A DNA stretch of 6,333 bases, taken from assembly GCA_020216655.1 (NCBI GenBank), contig JAIWNU010000210.1, forward strand, positions 1 to 6,333, written 5' to 3'. This document shows positions 1 to 5,454 of this stretch, piece after piece (position 1 is the stretch's first letter; each line of letters starts with the position of its first letter). The translations under genes were made by a program, and so were the position numbers. Source of the stretch: Treponema sp. (lineage in GTDB: Bacteria; Spirochaetota; Spirochaetia; Treponematales; Breznakiellaceae). Below the pieces are notes generated by a model, which saw nothing but the letters and a program-made list of their open reading frames with translations, was not told where the DNA came from and made no database searches.

Positions 1-462
1 GAGCAAAAAAGATACAGGGGCTTCGGGCCCAATGGCCCAGCCCTTTCTTACCACATGAGCGGCATCTTCTATATCATCCACATTTTTAACAATGAAGTCA
101 TGTAATGGGGTTTTAAAAGCAGGGTATATTCCTAACAGGTCTTCTAACTCTAAATACCGTTCAAGGGAGTCCCGAATCCTTTCTTGCACAGATTCTAGAA
201 CTCGTCCTTTAAGAGATTGATTTTTTCTGAAATTAAGATCTTGAATATCTATTTTCCGGCTAGTAAAAAAGAAATCTACCGATACACCAAGAGCGTCGGC
301 TAAGGCTATCAGATGATTGCTGGAGGGCATCATTTTGCCCTGTTCGTATTTGCTGATCGCAGCCTTGGAAAGCTCATTTTTAAGTTTTGCTACCAGCGCA
401 TCCATCGACAAGCCAGCCATAATCCGGGCGGCGCGAAGCCGTTCTCCGAAATCGGTATTCAT
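1..462 (-). CDS. XRE-family HTH regulator fused to ImmA/IrrE-type metallopeptidase domain (partial, C-terminus outside window)
   Basis: The frame is open for 154 codons from ATG 462 to the window edge, so only the N-terminal part is seen. Residues about 4-62 form an XRE/Cro helix-turn-helix (FGERLRAARIMAGLSM, then AAISKYEQGKMMPSS and LIALADALGVSVDFFF). Residues about 78-154 match the entry into COG2856-type ImmA/IrrE domains: a basic SLKGRVLESVQERIRD helix, ERYLELEDLLGI, then EDAAHVVRKGWAIGPEAPV. The HEXXH zinc site would lie further on and is not visible. Proteins of this design bind DNA through the HTH, and in known cases the peptidase cleaves a partner repressor; they are common in mobile elements and next to toxin-antitoxin genes. 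The start is supported by GAGGG at 471-475, 8 nt upstream, and a good promoter just beyond. The substrate and any downstream partner are unknown. Confidence 0.88.
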   Translation of the reverse strand, partial: MNTDFGERLRAARIMAGLSMDALVAKLKNELSKAAISKYEQGKMMPSSNHLIALADALGVSVDFFFTSRKIDIQDLNFRKNQSLKGRVLESVQERIRDSLERYLELEDLLGIYPAFKTPLHDFIVKNVDDIEDAAHVVRKGWAIGPEAPVSFLL

Positions 463-484
463 TTCTGTGACCCTCTGTTAACAA

Positions 485-512
485 AATATATATCATTTAT
501 ACATTCTGTCAA
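485..512 (-). promoter_or_regulatory. Sigma-70-like promoter of the XRE/ImmA gene
   Basis: On the minus strand a perfect TTGACA (507-512) is followed by 16 bp and TATATT (485-490). Transcription would start near 478, giving a leader of only about 16 nt that still contains the GAGGG ribosome binding site at 471-475. This is the best promoter match in the window. A lone TTGACA can arise by chance, but position and spacing relative to the gene fit well. Confidence 0.6.
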
Positions 513-517
513 CCTAC

Positions 518-616
518 TCCTTCTCCACTCCAAAAATTAAGTCAAATATATGGAGTGCCGCTCCATATATTCATACAAATTCATGGAGCGGGGCTCCAGC
601 GATGGAGCCAGACAAC
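518..616. repeat. Degenerate 33-bp repeat array with TGGAG-N5-CTCCA dyads (candidate operator)
   Basis: CTCCA occurs at 528, 561 and 594, exactly 33 bp apart, and TGGAG at 551 and 584, again 33 bp apart. This gives two dyads of identical form, TGGAG-N5-CTCCA, at 551-565 and 584-598. The first extends to a perfect 11-bp inverted repeat (545-555 with 561-571). The second competes with a 7-bp hairpin, GGCTCCA (592-598) with TGGAGCC (603-609), enclosing a GCGA loop. Extra half-sites lie at 523 and 603. Units 518-550 and 551-583 also share scattered bases after CTCCA. Thirty-three bp is about three helical turns, so the dyads lie on one face of the DNA. They sit upstream of the promoter at 485-512, consistent with binding sites for the XRE protein. 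A role in termination behind the AraC gene is possible but less likely, because no U-tract is adjacent. Confidence 0.5.
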
Positions 617-722
617 GGGGCCCAGACAGACTCGCGGCACGGAGCCCCTGCCAAGCCTATACGGCTGTCCCCATACGCCCTGACCCTGCCCTGACGGCCC
701 CCACCCCCCATGACCAGGGACG
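617..722. other. GC-rich intergenic remainder, no gene seen
   Basis: This stretch follows the stop codon of the AraC-family gene. It holds a short direct repeat, GCCCTGAC at 677-684 and 688-695, and a run of C/G tracts. I see no open frame with a ribosome binding site and no hairpin followed by a U-run on either strand. Together with 463-616 it makes a gap of 260 bp without a protein gene. Confidence 0.5.
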
Positions 723-1616
723 TTAGCCCCTCGACTTCTTTTTAATAGGAATCCAGACTTCGCTCCGGTAGTTGGGGCTGCTATCCGTTATGGCCGGGTC
801 CTCCTGAGCAGGATAGACTTCAAAGTCAGGGGTGCCCGCATGCTCGTATTCGGAGGCAGGGAACCAGTCGGTATAGATCTGCTTCCATAGGTCCTGAATC
901 GCCTGGGGCATGGGTCCCCGGCATTCAAAGACCGCGTAGGTTGCGGGCGGCAGCTGTACAAGCTGGCACCCCTGCGGAAGGTCCTTAAGGCTTTTGTTTC
1001 CCCGCTCTACCGCAATAGCGTAGGCAAAGCTGTTATCCTCCGGCTTGTAGTCATAACAAATGCCGAGCATGCCCATGGGACCGCAGTATTGAGCAAGCCG
1101 CTCTACCGAGCCATCCTTGGCTTTTTCCTGCCAGAACTGGGGAATAGCCTTTAGGTTAACCCCGCCGGTACTCGTTGTACGAAGCACCAGCCCCGCAAAC
1201 TCCATGGCATCCCGCTGTTCAATCCGGTATTTCATCGATCTGTCTCCTTTGAGTATCACCGTAAGCTGTATGGGCGGCCAGAGTTCCAGGAGAACCGATG
1301 CTGAGCGAGCCTCGGAGGGCGTAATGCCGAAGAGGCGCTTAAAAGCCTTGGCAAAGGACTCAGGGCTTTCCCAGCCGTAACGAAGGGCTACATCGATAAC
1401 CTTGTCCTTCCCTGCGGCCAAATCCAGGGCCGCAGCACTCAGCCTGCGCCGCCTGAGGTACTCGGCGGGGCTCAGGCCAAAGACCACCTCGAACATCCTG
1501 CAGAAATGAAAGAGCGAACAGTTGGCCAGACGAGCCGCTTTTTCCATATCCGCCTGAAATTCAAGATGGGACTCTAAGTACTCTATTGCCTGTTTCATAC
1601 GGCTTGCCCAATCCAT
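723..1616 (-). CDS. AraC-family transcriptional regulator with C-terminal GyrI-like effector-binding domain
   Basis: The protein is 297 residues from ATG 1616. Residues about 8-106 carry the two helix-turn-helix units of AraC/XylS proteins: ARLANCSLFHFCRMFEVVFG, then VIDVALRYGWESPESFAKAF and RLFGITPSEAR. Residues about 128-293 match a GyrI-like small-molecule-binding domain, with FAGLVLRTTSTGG near its start and the late signature WFPASEYEHAGTPDFEVYP. This order, HTH first and ligand domain second, is the Rob/BltR-like layout used for regulators of stress or drug-response genes; the ligand is not predictable. An in-frame ATG at 1664 would add 16 residues. I prefer 1616 because GGGGAGG stands 5 nt before it. 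The gene is divergent from the exported protein at 1786, which it may control along with itself. Confidence 0.9.
   Translation of the reverse strand: MDWASRMKQAIEYLESHLEFQADMEKAARLANCSLFHFCRMFEVVFGLSPAEYLRRRRLSAAALDLAAGKDKVIDVALRYGWESPESFAKAFKRLFGITPSEARSASVLLELWPPIQLTVILKGDRSMKYRIEQRDAMEFAGLVLRTTSTGGVNLKAIPQFWQEKAKDGSVERLAQYCGPMGMLGICYDYKPEDNSFAYAIAVERGNKSLKDLPQGCQLVQLPPATYAVFECRGPMPQAIQDLWKQIYTDWFPASEYEHAGTPDFEVYPAQEDPAITDSSPNYRSEVWIPIKKKSRG
1233..1250 (-). promoter_or_regulatory. Possible internal ribosome binding site and start for the GyrI-like domain alone
   Basis: Inside the AraC-family gene, AAAGGAG (1244-1250) stands 8 nt before an in-frame ATG (1233-1235). This falls exactly at the junction between the DNA-binding and effector domains. 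Starting there would give a 170-residue protein beginning MKYRIEQRDAMEFAGL, which resembles the natural N-terminus of free-standing GyrI-like proteins. The same bases encode Lys-Gly-Asp, so chance cannot be excluded. Confidence 0.35.
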
Positions 1617-1699
1617 CGAAACCTCCCCGATGTGGACACCCAATAGCGGTGAACTCATCATCACTTTATCACCATAAAAAATCCCGATCCTGTCTTTTT

Positions 1700-1753
1700 T
1701 TGCTCAGTCCTGACCGGCTGGGCTATACTGTAGTATACTTTTAAGATGACCGG
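1700..1753 (+). promoter_or_regulatory. Candidate promoter and operator region between the divergent genes
   Basis: Two TATACT boxes (1724-1729 and 1734-1739) could serve as -10 elements for the exported-protein gene. Weak -35 matches are TTGCTC at 1700-1705 and CTGACC at 1710-1715, each with an 18-bp spacer. The boxes form an inverted repeat, TATACT-GT-AGTATA (1724-1737). TGACCGG occurs as a direct repeat at 1711-1717 and 1747-1753, flanking the promoter, and AraC-family proteins often bind direct repeats. On the other strand I find no convincing promoter for the AraC gene. Assignment of either element to the AraC protein is inference. Confidence 0.35.
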
Positions 1754-1785
1754 TAGGTCCTGGAAGAATTGCGGAGGGTATATTG

Positions 1786-2673
1786 ATGAAGAAATTTATG
1801 GCGGCGCTTTTTGCTTGTACCGTTAGTTTTGCGGCTGCGGCCCAGTCATGGAACCTTATAGATATGGGAGTGGGCCTTATCATCGAGGACGCCGAATACG
1901 ACAAGGTGCTTAAAATTGCCCAGCGGGGAAACACCTGGGATATGAAAGAACTCTATGAACAGGGAGCCTTTGCGGGAACCTATAAGGGGAATCAGCGTTT
2001 TGGGGCCTGGATTAAGGGGCCGGTACAGGCTGACCCGGTTTGGTACTATTCCTATGTAATTACCTACCCGGATGGCAAAACCTTTTCTTCTGGGCGGAGC
2101 GGTTTTTATCTAGGCGGTCATGGTACTATACCCATTACCTCCGGCTCATACACAGATGGAAACTGGAAAATCGATTTTACGGTCTGGAACAAAAAAACCA
2201 ACGAGAGCCGCTATGTGGGCTCCGTTCAGTTCACCACAACCTGGGGTAAACCTGCCACCGGTTCATGGCAGCTTATCGATTCAGGGGTAGGTATTTTAGA
2301 CCAAAGCAACTACGATACCAAACTGGTCGTCCTTAACCGCGGGAACCGCTGGTCCCAAAAGAGGCTCTACGAAGAGGGCTACCTGGCAAACCGCACCCAG
2401 ATCTTTGCAACCTGGCTTGCGGGCCCTCCCGTATCAACCTTTACCGATGCCAACGGATTCCCGATCTGGATGTACAGCATAAAGCTTACCTATCCGAACG
2501 GTACAAGCCAGGAATTCGGGCCCTCCTATTTTTATACCCCGGGCTTTGCCACCATGTTCCTGAATGTGGCCGGGGGCCCGCTCGGGGAATGGATTATCGA
2601 TTACTACCTCGTTCGCCGGGGCACCCAGGAAAAGGTCCCCGTCAGCCAGGTCCGCTTTACCCTGACCGAATAG
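1786..2673 (+). CDS. Exported protein of unknown function with two tandem copies of a ~135-residue domain
   Basis: The protein is 295 residues. Residues 1-20 are a signal peptide (MKKFMAALFACTVSFAAAAQ) with likely signal peptidase I cleavage near A19/Q20. Cys11 after LFA weakly resembles a lipobox but lies very early. The rest is a duplication. Copy 1 (about 21-153) opens SWNLIDMGVG, then RGNTWDMKELYEQG, then YVITYPDGKTF, and ends VGSVQFTTT. Copy 2 (about 160-294) opens SWQLIDSGVG, then RGNRWSQKRLYEEG, then IKLTYPNGTSQ, and ends VSQVRFTLT. The high content of aromatic and beta-prone residues and the closing GxW-x-IDF/Y pattern suggest beta-sandwich modules, which is inference. I do not recognise a named family. 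ATG 1786 is chosen over TTG 1783 because GGAGGG (1773-1778) lies 7 nt upstream of it. It converges on the EAL gene with 10 bp between the stops and no visible terminator. Confidence 0.85.
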   Translation: MKKFMAALFACTVSFAAAAQSWNLIDMGVGLIIEDAEYDKVLKIAQRGNTWDMKELYEQGAFAGTYKGNQRFGAWIKGPVQADPVWYYSYVITYPDGKTFSSGRSGFYLGGHGTIPITSGSYTDGNWKIDFTVWNKKTNESRYVGSVQFTTTWGKPATGSWQLIDSGVGILDQSNYDTKLVVLNRGNRWSQKRLYEEGYLANRTQIFATWLAGPPVSTFTDANGFPIWMYSIKLTYPNGTSQEFGPSYFYTPGFATMFLNVAGGPLGEWIIDYYLVRRGTQEKVPVSQVRFTLTE

Positions 2674-2683
2674 GATTTCTACT

Positions 2684-3571
2684 TTAGGACCTAAAATCGA
2701 TGCAGAGAATGGTCCCCGACAGGGGGCCCCTGCTCAGATAAACCGAAATCGTGATGCACAGGGATCCAGTCGCCTGGGATATATAGGGAGGGGAATAGTA
2801 ATGGGGCGACCCGGCTTTGATATACAGAAAATAATCTTTTTCGCTGTGGTCATCTCCCTTCCGTGCCGGCCGAAATAACGCGTTTTTGACCTTACAAATC
2901 TGCCCAAAATGGGTCTCGGTAATCTGTATCCCCTTTTCAGAGAGGAGATACATACATTCGATCTGTTCATCAATATGTAACCATGATGATAGGACTACAT
3001 CGGGGTCAGACTCGACACATTCCATCTCAATAATCATGGAAATGTGTTTTGCTTCCTGCATAAAATAACTGCTTTTTATTTTTCCAAGCTGGATATGCTG
3101 CATCCGGTGCATGCCGGCCACATCGGTCGTTTTTCTCAGGCTCTCACGCACTGCCGCTGCGGCACTGTCTGTGAGATCAAAGATGGGCCGGGATACGAGA
3201 AATCCTTGGATTACATCGATATTGCAATCCACCGCCTCGGAAAGCTGCTGCATATCTTCAACACCCTCCAAAAGCGGCATAGCGCCAATGCTGGAAATAA
3301 GCTCCGCAACGCCCTTGAGCACCGATTGTCCGTATTCTTGCGAATAGCGCCGGGCATGAAGCAGCTTTTTTGATATTTTGATAATGTCAGGCTGGATCAG
3401 GAATAATCGTTCGAGGTTGGAAAAGGCTTCCCCAAAATCATCGATAGCGAGGAGGAAACCGTCCCGCCGGCAGATTTCTACAAAAGAAAGCAAGTTTTCT
3501 TCCTGCTCTGCCTTTTGTTCCACCAATTCAATGACAATGCTGCCCGGAGATAATCCTGCAGCTTCGATCAT
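2684..3571 (-). CDS. EAL phosphodiesterase, C-terminal part: rest of EAL barrel plus PDC/Cache-like sensor domain (out of frame with its N-terminal part)
   Basis: This frame supplies the last 295 residues of a 404-residue EAL protein whose first part is at 3568-3897. In joined numbering it holds the remaining catalytic set of cyclic-di-GMP phosphodiesterases: E124 and E127 (VIELVE), D153-D154 (AIDDFG), K174 (PDIIKIS), E211 (LLEGVE) and Q231 (QGFLVSRP). All are intact. Residues about 300-403 form a second domain of PDC/Cache type (CMYLLSEKGIQIT, LFRPARKGDDHSEKDYF, PYISQATGSLCITISV, ILCIDF), as in the EAL-plus-sensor design of YkuI-like proteins. The ATG at 3571 overlaps the stop of the upstream fragment as ATGA, with no ribosome binding site close by. 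Homology continues upstream of this ATG in the same frame (YQKFVA), so the ATG is not the ancestral start. There is no membrane segment, so it acts in the cytoplasm. Confidence 0.8.
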   Translation of the reverse strand: MIEAAGLSPGSIVIELVEQKAEQEENLLSFVEICRRDGFLLAIDDFGEAFSNLERLFLIQPDIIKISKKLLHARRYSQEYGQSVLKGVAELISSIGAMPLLEGVEDMQQLSEAVDCNIDVIQGFLVSRPIFDLTDSAAAAVRESLRKTTDVAGMHRMQHIQLGKIKSSYFMQEAKHISMIIEMECVESDPDVVLSSWLHIDEQIECMYLLSEKGIQITETHFGQICKVKNALFRPARKGDDHSEKDYFLYIKAGSPHYYSPPYISQATGSLCITISVYLSRGPLSGTILCIDFRS

Positions 3572-3595
3572 AGCGACAAATTTCTGGTATCCCCT
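3539..3595 (-). promoter_or_regulatory. Possible -1 ribosomal frameshift site in the EAL gene
   Basis: Between the two EAL frames lies A_AAT_TTG (3577-3583) in exactly the zero-frame phase required for tandem -1 slippage (AAT TTG to AAA TTT), three codons before the zero-frame stop. SD-like AGGGGA (3590-3595) ends 6 nt before it. A stem GCTGC-GGA/TCC-GCAGC (3539-3562, 5-nt loop and a small internal loop) begins 14 nt after it. The set resembles the arrangement in dnaX, though the heptamer is not among the strongest bacterial ones and the stem spacing is long. Confidence 0.3.
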
Positions 3596-3897
3596 AAATC
3601 TGAATTGATGAGGGCCACGTCAAAATTGATAAACAAAAGGGCTTCGGGAAACAAAGCTCGGTATGCGTGCCACTCTTGGAGCGCGCTGTATTGGCAGGCA
3701 CTGTCAAAAAAACCAAGCCGCTCCTGTTTTTCGGCCATTTCATGGAGCGCTTCATAAGTAACCGGGGCTTGGCCGTTTCCTGCTAATCCCCTCGTGAGGG
3801 CTTCAAAGCCAATAACGGTTTTGCGTTTTATCGAAATAATGGGCTGAAATCCGGTTTGCAGGCCATAGGCCCGGGCAGTATGTATAATATCATTCAT
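3568..3897 (-). CDS. EAL phosphodiesterase, N-terminal part (frame ends early at a -1 shift)
   Basis: The fragment is 109 residues and starts an EAL domain almost at residue 15: FQPIISIKRKTVIGFEALTR holds the name-giving motif with metal ligand E32, and LLFINFDVALINSD holds N91. About ten residues later the frame leaves the family pattern and stops at TGA 3568-3570. The expected continuation (GYQKFVAMIEAAGLSPG) lies in the -1 frame. Adding one base to the four-G run (3591-3594) would restore a single 404-codon gene from 3897 to 2684. The start follows the MCP-like gene by 9 bp and has only a weak AT-rich leader, so translation is probably coupled to that gene. Alone, this piece would lack most of the barrel and cannot hydrolyse cyclic-di-GMP. 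Sequence error, true pseudogene and programmed recoding are all open. Confidence 0.75.
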   Translation of the reverse strand: MNDIIHTARAYGLQTGFQPIISIKRKTVIGFEALTRGLAGNGQAPVTYEALHEMAEKQERLGFFDSACQYSALQEWHAYRALFPEALLFINFDVALINSDLGDTRNLSL

Positions 3898-3906
3898 TTT
3901 AATTCA

Positions 3907-5181
3907 TCAGCATGGCAAGGAAGAAAGGAATTGCAGGTCCACATCGGCGCACAGCACACCTTTAAAGGCATCCGCTTCCATAAGCGGAACCGCAACAGTC
4001 ATGCAGAGCGCCTTGGTAGCCGCTGATAAATATACATTTGAAACAAAGGGTGTTTTTGTTTGCCTGGGGATACGGTAATAATCCTTGGATGACCGATCGA
4101 CCCGATAGCCTTCGGTTGTTTCATGAAGGCTGCGGTAGTTCGGAGCATACACATTATGGGAAATTTGGATTCCCTGGGCATCCAGCACATATAGTAGTTC
4201 GTACAGACCATGCTTGGAACTCCACTTTTCGAGTGTTTCATTGACCCGCTGCTTATCATGCAGACGATCCAGCGGAATATCGGCTGCCAGATCCTGTACT
4301 TCCCGGACAGCCTCCTGATGAAAGCCGGAAGCCGTTTTGGTAACGTAGGCAGTCTCATCTTTAATCATGGTAAAGAGGTAATCTGCCATGGACTCTATCT
4401 GTTTGGACCGATCAAAGACGGCGCCTGCCATTTCTTCCAGGGATTTTATTTGCACTATGGATTCTTTCCATTCCTGAATCTGTTCCTCCGCCAGCGCCTT
4501 ATAGCGGGCCACAAAACCATGCACCTCCTGGGTATTGTCTTTTATCAAAACGCTGTCGGATAAAAAATCCTTCATGGTGTTTTCCAACAGCCCGTGGGAT
4601 TGAATAGAACGAGAAAGGTTTGCAAGGAGCTGCTGCAAGCTTTTTTCTATGCCATCGGCCCGTTCCGTTACTGCGCTGGTAAAGGACCGGGATTGCTCCG
4701 CCAGTTTTCTCATTTCCTTGGCGATAATTGCAAAGGCCCTTCCCTTATCCCCGAATTTGGAAGCTTCGATAGCGGTGTTTATGGAAAGGATATGGAGCAG
4801 GTCAAATATATTGGTGATCGCCCCTATGGATTCGAGCATTTTCCCGATAGAGGGAGAGATTTCCTTTACATCGGACCATACAGACTGGATTTCTTTGCTG
4901 TTTTTCTGGAACAAATCCGCCACGGTCTGTTCTTTTGCAAGCCATTCTACAATGGTGTTTGTATTTTCCAGTAATTTTTCCGAACTGGTTTGCTGGGTTG
5001 CCAGGGATTGTTCCAGAGATCTTACCTGGGACACAAGGCCGTCATGGATCTGGGCAGTCGTTTTAGCCTGATGCTCAGCCAGAGTTTCCAGAGAAAGGAC
5101 CTGATCGTCCAGTTTGTGGGCCGTGTTGCATAGGCGTATCAGTTTAACCAGTTCTTCCGCAGATTCACAGGATGTATCCAT
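3907..5181 (-). CDS. Soluble methyl-accepting-chemotaxis-like protein with C-terminal PDC/Cache-like sensor domain
   Basis: The protein is 424 residues with no signal peptide or membrane segment, so it is cytoplasmic. Residues about 25-280 are a long helical coiled coil. They contain a recognisable MCP signalling tip at 120-165 (SINTAIEASKFGDKGRAFAI, then AKEMRKLAEQS). The usual QTNLLALN entry is replaced by LLHILSIN, so contacts with CheA/CheW may differ. Residues about 315-415 are a PDC/Cache-like sensor (LLYVLDAQGIQIS, RSSKDYYRIP, VYLSAATKALCMTVAVPL, VLCADVDL). The sensor sits after the signalling domain, the reverse of classical receptors. The start has GAGAGG 5 nt upstream. The EAL gene follows after 9 bp and carries a related sensor domain, pointing to one operon and a shared stimulus. 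The ligand is unknown. It may feed a chemotaxis kinase or act as an adaptor. Confidence 0.85.
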   Translation of the reverse strand: MDTSCESAEELVKLIRLCNTAHKLDDQVLSLETLAEHQAKTTAQIHDGLVSQVRSLEQSLATQQTSSEKLLENTNTIVEWLAKEQTVADLFQKNSKEIQSVWSDVKEISPSIGKMLESIGAITNIFDLLHILSINTAIEASKFGDKGRAFAIIAKEMRKLAEQSRSFTSAVTERADGIEKSLQQLLANLSRSIQSHGLLENTMKDFLSDSVLIKDNTQEVHGFVARYKALAEEQIQEWKESIVQIKSLEEMAGAVFDRSKQIESMADYLFTMIKDETAYVTKTASGFHQEAVREVQDLAADIPLDRLHDKQRVNETLEKWSSKHGLYELLYVLDAQGIQISHNVYAPNYRSLHETTEGYRVDRSSKDYYRIPRQTKTPFVSNVYLSAATKALCMTVAVPLMEADAFKGVLCADVDLQFLSSLPC

Positions 5182-5454
5182 GGTGGCCTCTCAGTAAGAT
5201 GCAGTTCTTGCATATTACTAGCAGTTATCATGCCAAGACTGCCCTTGCGAACGGCAATTTTCCGTTCTTGAAGAAAGGCTAAAAACCATGATTCCGTCGG
5301 ATCTATATGCTTTTATAGAATAGAGATACTCAACCTGTGGGGTCTGTAAATAGCAAGAGTATGCTTTTCGCAGCTCTGCGTGCCTTAAGTGCGTGTACGA
5401 TTCCCTACATTTATGAATATTTTCCAATAAATCCTTACAATTATGTAGGAATTC
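5182..5454. other. Intergenic region upstream of the MCP-like gene, no confident gene
   Basis: The region is 273 bp and rather AT-rich near the response-regulator stop. It holds an inverted repeat, CCTACAT (5404-5410) with ATGTAGG (5443-5449), extendable to 9 bp with one bulged C and a 32-nt loop. It also holds a hairpin, GAACGG (5249-5254) with CCGTTC (5262-5267), and a small one, ATGCA/TGCAT (5199-5213), close to the MCP ribosome binding site. A TATAAA on the minus strand (5312-5317) lacks a matching -35. The gap is long enough for its own promoter or leader control, but I cannot assign one. No hairpin is followed by a U-run. Confidence 0.4.

Noticed and set aside
545..571. Rho-independent terminator of the AraC-family gene
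   Set aside because: The 11-bp inverted repeat is strong, but the following minus-strand bases are not a clean U-run, and the element belongs to a phased array better read as an operator.
1617..1664. Longer AraC-family protein starting at the ATG triplet near 1664
   Set aside because: The extra 16 residues are not family-like, and the strong GGGGAGG stands directly before ATG 1616.
2683..2695. Bidirectional terminator between the convergent stops (TTTAGG-A-CCTAAA)
   Set aside because: The palindrome is short, has only one central base and lacks flanking U-runs; it overlaps the EAL stop codon and could be chance.
5218..5427. Small minus-strand open frame of 69 codons with a TTG start after AAGGA
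   Set aside because: It has no recognisable motif, starts at TTG with a short spacing, and fills an intergenic region rich in inverted repeats. Its coding status cannot be supported from sequence alone.
5182..5454. Cyclic-di-GMP (GEMM) riboswitch before the MCP/EAL genes
   Set aside because: A CACGCAC string and a nearby CGCAG/CTGCG stem gave a first impression, but the conserved core and paired arms of the class I or II aptamers are not present.
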